Assembly (NCBI RefSeq): GCF_030345095.1
Contig: NZ_CP128360.1
Location: 620,001-684,000 of the forward strand
DNA length: 64,000 nucleotides
From: Solwaraspora sp. WMMA2056
GTDB taxonomy: Bacteria > Actinomycetota > Actinomycetes > Mycobacteriales > Micromonosporaceae
Reading direction: 5' to 3'
This document shows, in pieces, positions 63,801-64,000 of the stretch (positions are counted from its first letter, which is position 1; the number at the start of each line of letters is the position of its first letter). The notes under the pieces are model-generated. The model had not been told where the DNA came from and did not search any database. It saw nothing but the letters and a program-made list of their open reading frames with translations. The translations under genes and the position numbers were made by a program.

Positions 63801-64000
63801 CGGCGTCGAGGGTGATCGACCAGACCCCGTCGACCTCGCTGCCGTAGATCGGTGCGGTGTCGGAGACGGTCCGGCTCTGGGCGTCGATCCAGATGATCTG
63901 CCCGTCGTGGTTGACGGCGTTCCAGGTGTGCGCGCCGCCGCCGGCCGCCGCGGTCCAGCTGGTGATGATCAGGGCGGCGGAGCCGGGGCCGGCGCGGCGC
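52705..64000 (-). CDS. Giant open reading frame of a polymorphic-toxin array (N-terminus outside window)
   Basis: One frame is open for about 3765 codons from the window edge to the stop at 52705. In order it covers: papain-like fragment, RelA/SpoT-like domain, a low-complexity stretch coinciding with four small genes in another frame, two papain-fold modules, an FAD/NAD(P)-binding module, a stretch antisense to an LRR gene, a papain-fold module, and a calpain-like protease. In the module segments the translation looks like real protein; in the segments overlapping immunity genes it is Gly/Arg/Pro-rich and looks like a wrong-frame shadow. So either the array is translated as one huge protein with filler linkers, or the modules are separate tips whose stops have been lost through in-frame recombination. 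I favour the second but cannot decide. Confidence 0.4.
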   Translation of the reverse strand, partial: RRAGPGSAALIITSWTAAAGGGAHTWNAVNHDGQIIWIDAQSRTVSDTAPIYGSEVDGVWSITLDADGNPVPADGPQTSTNASTNASTTGTVSDSAYLDALTEPDRDTLRGELAAAQVDADAILAELQTIGDRLNADLGLAGTDALTPLGSEYRVKGAESLARKFSTDFEPKGYTLPEALAEVNDVVRFSVRAPETDAYGPAVAGVLDALTASGHQVTDVKSFWHPGNRFFGLNCTLVSPTGRTYEVQFPTATSWAIGKQTHAPYEVMRDPAATPADRMHALLDILAVNKAHDIADRMPGGMPVLTERYGPPKDTSFAKWIGKQDQAGLRQDYADWLAADPSRSFRQELAARGLDPSDLPGFDPDAIGSTDADPDLPLPPAVSDGRPDPAAGQRDSGGGRHRADPGGDLGPSDVEVGLPTGRGGVDPVRRPGAPQRTGSGPVDGGVGDPSLHGGPVAERAGVDPDLPGGQPGLTSGRDDGGEAASDGVSLLRAVPADRSDGHPGERHSTGELSWSDSGGDLGPSGGPMELPPRRRGGNSVRESGASHVQPDRSGDGGVGDASLHDGAVAERSGVDSDLRGGPPDLTGQEVGEKLPSSESAEGVDRAVHVLPDVRTREGGRDGGERARASSGTRTGAGRDLGSPDAEVELPSGRSSGVSVFDAGPGADQARRSGDGGVGDASLHDGAVAERGGADPDLPGGQPGLTLGQDDGGEAATNGQSGVPVLPAVPASESDGDPGERDSPRRSSGSASGGGLGLPGEPVGVRDGLGRVGPVRESGASHVQPDRSGDGGVGDPALHDGAVAERGGADPDLPGGQPDLTGTRPVSGESRDEGSTSLVSADATGQSSTLPEQGGAVDDRGRDRRGPDGRGDGPAEPAGDGGGRGVRGGASTGADLGPAGVAGDGPAGGVGDRTVPLKGGDAPLAGSRPVGPLNLAPLEDVGFQADLEAVLWSGGGFVVGADPSSHPFGGLVNDGGPGRSGRGNNCMDCSLAGLSTFLGRPMVSLPRWPDVLPDGTVDRQTGEASGVDRAEEWLGGEWVAPPADMPGVPQKRAVVVARQYAQLQERVAAAGPGSAALVVADWLSVDERTGQVQVDADGNALADGSHAFLIVYPHGADRPVWWDPQDGQTWTVPPAHVVAATHTLWSMDAPAAGGGTNSDSGRSAGADPTAGRDAEPDGAARVRVRLAGAGDPESAGTRHGDADRPGELHHRPGRDGDGARESARTGDDQPVRGGASAGADLGSAGVAGDGLAGLADGAGQASGAADGLAGSGPLSGPRPVGPLNLAPLEDVGFQADLEAVLWSGGGFVVGADPSSHPFGGLVNDGGPGRSGRGNNCMDCSLAGLSTFLGRPMVSLPRWPDRAGDGTIDRVTGEADGITRAEQWLGGEWVAPPADMPGVPQKRAVAVARQYAQLQERVAAAGPGSAALVVADWLSFDQDTGRLHLDADGNVQAAGSHAFLIVYPYGADGPVWWDPQYGGTATQPPAEYLAATHTLWSMDAPTARGGTGSDSGRRAGADPAAGRDAEPDGAARVRVRLGGAGDPVGDGTHPGDGAGPGELGDRPRRDGDGPSEHAAVDHHAGVRGGPPGGPDDRPPGVAADGRAGAAELAADGRAGVAEPTAAPDGRLSSAPDGLVSAAAGTTFGGALHDADPVAVTAAVRDALDTGLLPAGAVADPDAGTVILDTSAGPVTVTVTVTSLPPDTTVAPVATIATHAAGATVRVSDRASTDHVRRAVAAALAEVDAIAQERADGLRTDATTALAEGSRPEGDGQRHLTARDMGRLAELRTVADQLAQAGTGRHADPAQVAQLHAEAVGLLVSSGLLEPYPGHRVHSLVPNVPVVGLAATDARFAAVRTQLGPAFADLAGLLTVARDRPGLADEIRVVQADVRAAARQWAAQATAARDRADLALTDRVDAALDADPRHVFDRLVIGGGWAATADFATLDAPPDTGDGLPPVLAVSQGHDPWADRQQLLMGQVPTELEIPGLPFQPADFADEGTQFARSSDFAAAVGAARAYTGMPSYQGTATAITPRPTSADAAAGWPDGANYRVTIGERGFYAATVDIAAGPGPARVPAAPASTTGRYVDPATGYQVDLSGPVPVFRDPTGVPVDPATLPAPVRTVLGGTDSGIANASAGPPLLADTAGRLTDPLLVDPDSGYAVDAGTGQVYAPDGSPVHPAALPAGAAQRLGFDADGRFTDPRPARPRVDFGGQNLADAYQPGDRVLVFGAGASGAWDIEQAAASPAATIDWSARAVGLPPADRTGDPARDAELRFQRSFSGGYNRRNTLPEVGAYDVAATDSRISQSLREIVSARHTADGTFLVEFTDGTRQEYDRVVLSIGQAPEYPGGVGSLVALVELEGLTGPQAVPDVPYDIVGLQDSSGRLRVLGAASVSRSALQRVVTGADDVKLALSRQATSLPADSAGILPSIRFHAQRIAEANRAASHLVVADAQPMLPPVETQPGQRTETFDETSTELGQLDVDRRSIDVFADREGADHDQVVAEVDIAQVRQSFGGGEPFGTDRADAASRQPEPPQPGQGSGPDQYGQPVVADRVVPEIQSDETVKQPRGHDRREVAGDVSQDQMAYGSLAPDAIAMIEEGVGGHRHRVDEAESHSPGGDKIGDRGGDARTDPAFQPDQPRSVHRFDLQSDELGVVGVGGFDGVGVAQPQVHVVGVGEDDGVQGVADGGPGVAGVGHDRSVSTPPALLPLPDTRLIGPQGLSPLEDPRYQSDLEHSLTAPDGYQVGSDPAVHPYGGLINDGGPSQPGRGNNCLDASLAALASFYGQPQVALPRWPDPLPDGRTDWASGEAAGIERAEAWLGGQWAPQPADMPGTPRERAERISRQYGELQDQLATGGPGSAALVVAEWLKLDRLTGQPAVDEDGNVVVHDAHAFVVVHPADADGPVWWDPQQGTVWTEPPTEYVEMTHTLWSMTVPPGEVPGDDGGRRAATDRTAGRDGESDRTASVRVRLAGEGDTVDRTAGDGGARRDGLLHHRPVGDGDGARQPADTGGHEAVRGGEAAGPDQRAPDLAASRDGGPADARLTRIRELAAHYTAADPPTRLTLRAEIGVLVDQLGLTGGTPQAYARWVQLPPDLANLLLRLTSPALAPETVLAVLGADPATLTEPQRAQQRDYRARLVHNGYVPFAPQLTEQLHRLAVDAEHGQQSLPTLPASAGQVIGLRPDQIAQLRAVDPALAARIARDGVYVDLTGRVDVSPYVLANAPQVDVGGVHPGFDLTTDAGRRALLAEDTRRAYATVTATYGQNPEVVRLLGSHRFHYLGQSRTMVLVSDALTRSILNLAPSAPVAPAPEAAPLAAGPTEIHVYADHPSLPEPEPGEVAPAYGRPVDPRSGAPAPLWNGPPRREHVAQGALGDCGMLASIGAVAGHSPQTIGHLFHPNPDGTVDVLLHESSLPGDRTAPTGRRLRLTVTPDVPVHAIMPGQAAYADQSQVGAAWASILEKALAAVDRTWTESRQVHWQQQWQGWQGRTDPHRAAPLGYARMNPGSTPDLWAELLTQLTGEPARTGRFPIAPGSEPTAEATLARLLAQGNPVIASTRPPDRYLHLPNGTPPYGLYAGHAYEVVAAQGGHVWLRNPWNHGHPQPIPVRAFLDLMSRDYAHLDRAPVVPPPPPLPPVAEQASRPGESMAQARVGGSAGVASTALTAAGPGRTVVDRGGAYFVYYVDRDPAGELVQLVAVEVGPDGQQRSTGWSADRATPGAGAVAPLAAGAERLPVSRAEAEQVARSEWGFELPDEPTLHEMLGG
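54867..55172 (-). CDS. YrhB/Imm35-like immunity protein
   Basis: 101 residues: MTEDDAQQLIERLVGTANPI, HPFEFGWLAKE, GMGCYIIDQSGTVTVHGSLP, YAAARRQGRISGHQIW. The FGW...(G)xxP/I-I-D-x-G-x-V layout is that of YrhB/Imm35-type immunity proteins. It lies in another frame, just after the papain-fold module at 55.19-55.89 kb, overlapping the long frame. Homologous to 59181-59480 and 60240-60530. Confidence 0.75.
   Translation of the reverse strand: MTEDDAQQLIERLVGTANPIELHPFEFGWLAKETPSTEQRATGAHVGMGCYIIDQSGTVTVHGSLPIPVVMKQYAAARRQGRISGHQIWPRVATVDQPMRG
55190..55890 (-). other. Papain-fold (glutamine-deamidase-like) toxin module 4
   Basis: Same module as at 59.5 and 60.5 kb, more diverged: GPQGLSPLEDPRYQSDLEHS, GRGNNCLDASLAALASF (nucleophile Cys codon 55684-55686), HDAHAFVVVHPADADGPVWW then DPQQG. 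The Cys-His-Asp set is intact. The second Cys found in the other copies (NNCMDC) is Ala here. Matches the Tox-PL/papain-fold deamidase class; immunity gene follows at once. Confidence 0.75.
55909..56667 (+). CDS. LRR / TIGR02996 repeat-companion protein
   Basis: 252 residues on the opposite strand to all neighbours. The N-terminus has LRLRYADAIEPTDPDHAELI, the TIGR02996 repeat-companion motif (DDxxRLxYADxLE-xGDPxxAE). Leucine-rich repeats follow: VRHLVLTDVAGHLPAIV, LVGLDLGHNPIGDDGLS, LRWLGLAGCGIGPVGAERLA, LRYVDFRDNLV. LRR proteins occur as immunity or recognition proteins in toxin loci; its role here is inferred. The long minus-strand frame runs antisense through it. Confidence 0.85.
   Translation: MSDASDARPAVSDALYAVILANPDDMDLRLRYADAIEPTDPDHAELIRLQIEPVNAPRLIRLERRVGPRIAAPIADLVTAWRVRFGFVDSVTMTANAFLDHGDRVWSQTPVRHLVLTDVAGHLPAIVASGLLDRLVGLDLGHNPIGDDGLSILIGAAALPRLRWLGLAGCGIGPVGAERLAATKALPNLRYVDFRDNLVMVSAFPVGEDIDGSPVHVELPEFGRSLVERFGPLPWLSLDWGKHWLGVGYDEV
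56690..59090 (-). other. FAD/NAD(P)-dependent oxidoreductase-like toxin module
   Basis: About 800 codons of the long frame. The first ~270 are helical (AEVDAIAQERADGLRT...). The enzyme part begins FDRLVIGGGWAATADFAT (dinucleotide-binding GxGGxxA), continues with a second Rossmann motif RVLVFGAGASGAWDIEQA, and ends with VVLSIGQAPEYPGG (FAD-binding ATG-like strand). Between the two are two YVDPATGYQVD / AVDAGTGQVYAPDG repeats. No stop separates it from downstream DNA. An oxidoreductase as a toxin tip is unusual; it may instead be an intact enzyme domain of the array. Confidence 0.7.
59151..59213 (-). repeat. 33-bp tandem duplication at the end of an Imm35-like gene
   Basis: GCTCTGCTACTCCGGCGCGA... 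at 59151-59183 is repeated with one change at 59184-59213. It straddles the stop of the immunity gene and keeps the long frame open (GVAADGRAGAAELAADGRAG). Confidence 0.75.
59181..59480 (-). CDS. YrhB/Imm35-like immunity protein
   Basis: 99 residues from GTG 59480: VTRDDAQELIQRLVGTPNRM, HEFEFGWVAREILS, GQGNWVIDHDGTVTAHRSMP, EYAAARRAGRTTGRQVW. About 70 percent alike to the copy at 60240-60530. Follows papain module 3 and overlaps the long frame. Confidence 0.75.
   Translation of the reverse strand: MTRDDAQELIQRLVGTPNRMALHEFEFGWVAREILSETERTQGMGLGQGNWVIDHDGTVTAHRSMPPSIIMQEYAAARRAGRTTGRQVWPLTVAPEQQS
59500..60190 (-). other. Papain-fold (glutamine-deamidase-like) toxin module 3
   Basis: GPLNLAPLEDVGFQADLEAV, NDGGPGRSGRGNNCMDCSLA with the nucleophile Cys codon at 59995-59997, GSHAFLIVYPYGADGPVWW then DPQYG (His codon 59635-59637; Asp in WWDP). 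The Cys-His-Asp set is complete. Nearly identical to module 2 in its first third and in a block near 59.70-59.86 kb, divergent elsewhere. Confidence 0.8.
59927..60171 (-). repeat. 245-bp near-identical repeat, copy A (papain module 3)
   Basis: Matches 60977-61221 with about six differences (97-98 percent), offset 1050 bp; includes low-GC codons (AACAATTGTATG) unlike the rest. Encodes the N-terminal part with the catalytic Cys. Confidence 0.9.
60240..60530 (-). CDS. YrhB/Imm35-like immunity protein
   Basis: 96 residues from GTG 60530, which has GGAGGG upstream: VTRDEAQELIQRLVGTPNRM, HEFEFGWLAQEILS, GLGSYIIDRDGTVTVHGSLP, RYAAERRQGRISGRQVW. Lies directly after papain module 2 and overlaps the long frame in another phase; the toxin frame has no stop before it. 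Presumed to neutralise module 2. Confidence 0.78.
   Translation of the reverse strand: MTRDEAQELIQRLVGTPNRMALHEFEFGWLAQEILSPQERGTGMRIGLGSYIIDRDGTVTVHGSLPVPVTISRYAAERRQGRISGRQVWPETDSPD
60550..61235 (-). other. Papain-fold (glutamine-deamidase-like) toxin module 2
   Basis: Same architecture as module 3: GRGNNCMDCSLAGLSTF (Cys codon 61045-61047), GSHAFLIVYPHGADRPVWW then DPQDG (His codon 60685-60687). All catalytic residues present. Such domains (Tox-PL class) deamidate glutamine or hydrolyse peptide/ester bonds. Followed at once by its Imm35-like gene. Confidence 0.8.
60977..61221 (-). repeat. 245-bp near-identical repeat, copy B (papain module 2)
   Basis: Partner of 59927-60171. Confidence 0.9.
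61272..61430 (-). pseudogene. Internally deleted Imm35-like gene
   Basis: 52 residues from ATG 61430 (GGAGGGG upstream). It begins MTEDET like the full copies and ends VVVEEYVAERRQGRISGRQVW, but about 45 central residues (FGW to the IID strand) are missing. Probably non-functional. Confidence 0.65.
61542..61850 (-). CDS. Tandem small protein, copy 4 (putative immunity)
   Basis: 102 residues: EFQYYLLYRPVNPTEIPVNV, VVWDYRENRWGYGTDLAVSV, then the shared C-terminal ESVTRHFTTVPLPSEAELTR. One of four tandem paralogues between the RelA/SpoT-like domain and papain module 2. No known family. Confidence 0.7.
   Translation of the reverse strand: MDSLEFQYYLLYRPVNPTEIPVNVIALADRPGPPQAVVWDYRENRWGYGTDLAVSVLYANQERHTFNRTDRATAESVTRHFTTVPLPSEAELTRICQEASPT
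61887..62186 (-). CDS. Tandem small protein, copy 3 (putative immunity)
   Basis: 99 residues from GTG 62186, which has GAAGGGG upstream (a longer frame to 62231 is less likely): QFTYYLMYGPGKVGGTAANV, VIWDRPTQRWNFRPDVAAAF, ESVTHHFTTVPLPSEAELTR. Same family as its three neighbours. Confidence 0.7.
   Translation of the reverse strand: MQFTYYLMYGPGKVGGTAANVLALARVRGPVQAVIWDRPTQRWNFRPDVAAAFLYSTPDLEQTRLVDRATAESVTHHFTTVPLPSEAELTRICQEASQA
62244..62543 (-). CDS. Tandem small protein, copy 2 (putative immunity)
   Basis: 99 residues: MEFHYYVLSRQIDPTDIPVN, VIWDRRADRWNFRPDVAVAI, QERHTFNRTDRATAESVTHH, PLPSEAELTRICEAARRT. Shares its middle and C-terminal parts almost exactly with copy 4. Confidence 0.7.
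   Translation of the reverse strand: MEFHYYVLSRQIDPTDIPVNVIALANCPGPTQAVIWDRRADRWNFRPDVAVAILYANQERHTFNRTDRATAESVTHHFTTVPLPSEAELTRICEAARRT
62580..62888 (-). CDS. Tandem small protein, copy 1 (putative immunity)
   Basis: 102 residues: LTFRYHLLYRTDDQTQPPVN, AVIWDRPTSRWGFRPDVAAS, ESVTRHFTAVPLPSEPELTR. The ATG at 62888 follows AGGAAG and lies where the RelA/SpoT-like domain ends. A shift of frame there would end the toxin at a TAG just before this gene, which fits a lost stop codon. Probably immunity to that toxin (by position). Confidence 0.7.
   Translation of the reverse strand: MPTLTFRYHLLYRTDDQTQPPVNVIAVAAGTGPTQAVIWDRPTSRWGFRPDVAASILYADPERHSVRAVDRSTAESVTRHFTAVPLPSEPELTRICQEASQA
62890..63790 (-). 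other. RelA/SpoT-like nucleotidyltransferase toxin domain
   Basis: The frame shows the RelA/SpoT synthetase layout: GSEYRVKGAESLARKFSTDF (R and K near the nucleotide), EVNDVVRFSVRAPE, then NRFFGLNCTLVSPTGRTYEV, QFPTATSWAIGKQTHAPYEV (acidic/EH..Y-like). As a C-terminal toxin domain this class makes (p)ppApp-type alarmones or pyrophosphorylates tRNA in known toxins; activity here is inferred. Confidence 0.85.
63791..64000 (-). other. Papain-fold module 1, C-terminal part (partial)
   Basis: In the same frame, upstream of the RelA/SpoT-like domain: AGPGSAALIITSWTAAGGGA, HTWNAVNHDGQIIWIDAQSR, resembling the His- and Asp-bearing half of the other papain modules (PGSAALVVADW...HAFLIV...WWDPQ). The Cys part is outside the window. 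Confidence 0.65.

Overview
The window is chromosomal DNA of a very high-GC actinomycete. The mixture of XRE/DUF397 regulator pairs, DUF5753 and DUF397 proteins, an LLM/FMN-reductase pair of the CE1758/CE1759 type, vWA-MoxR gene neighbourhoods, large modular toxins and frequent GTG starts points to the Micromonosporaceae (inference; no rRNA or housekeeping marker is present). I see no rRNA gene, tRNA gene or CRISPR array.

Layout. 1-5.8 kb: end of a GH3 glycosidase, an ABC exporter pair, a two-component pair, a small membrane protein and a VIT-type metal transporter. 5.8-8.4 kb: an accessory minus-strand set (590-aa zinc-ribbon protein, DivIVA-like protein, 83-aa protein, 17-codon peptide) divergent from an XRE/TPR regulator. 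That regulator is split by a complete IS66-family element (perfect 14-bp ends, perfect 8-bp target duplication), which separates it from its coupled NUDIX gene. 12.4-13.9 kb: lower-GC island with a toxin-antitoxin-chaperone (TAC) operon: HigB-like toxin, HigA-like antitoxin, SecB-like chaperone, and an 18-bp palindromic operator. 14.2-15.0 kb: HTH/DUF4180 pair. 15.3-22.7 kb: tightly coupled five-gene operon (SWIM-like zinc protein, unknown protein, vWA protein, MoxR AAA+ ATPase, DUF5682 protein). 23-37.6 kb: cold-shock protein, methyltransferase, second two-component pair, a 1060-aa secreted protein with a pore-former-like helical core, Uma2 nuclease, serine hydrolase, flavin enzymes, a stand-alone condensation-like protein, a class I GATase and decayed fragments.

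37.6-48.6 kb is a defence island: a Rad50-like ATPase with a small partner, divergent across a perfect 18-bp palindrome from an HTH/degenerate-methylase protein followed by hsdM-hsdS-hsdR. 48.6-51.8 kb holds a DUF433 protein, an XRE-DUF397 pair, and a divergent small-gene set containing an 83-aa paralogue of the one at 8.1-8.3 kb.

51.9-64.0 kb is a polymorphic-toxin locus on the minus strand. One reading frame is open for more than 11 kb and runs through a papain-like fragment, a RelA/SpoT-like domain, two near-identical papain-fold (glutamine-deamidase-like) modules, an FAD/NAD(P) oxidoreductase-like module, a fourth papain-like module and a terminal calpain-like protease, closing at a stop followed by a SUKH-type immunity gene. 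Between modules, small genes in other frames encode YrhB/Imm35-like immunity proteins (three full, one truncated), a tandem array of four ~100-aa paralogues, and, on the opposite strand, an LRR/TIGR02996 protein. It looks like a toxin-tip/immunity array assembled by duplication and recombination. Whether the long frame is translated as one protein is the main open question.
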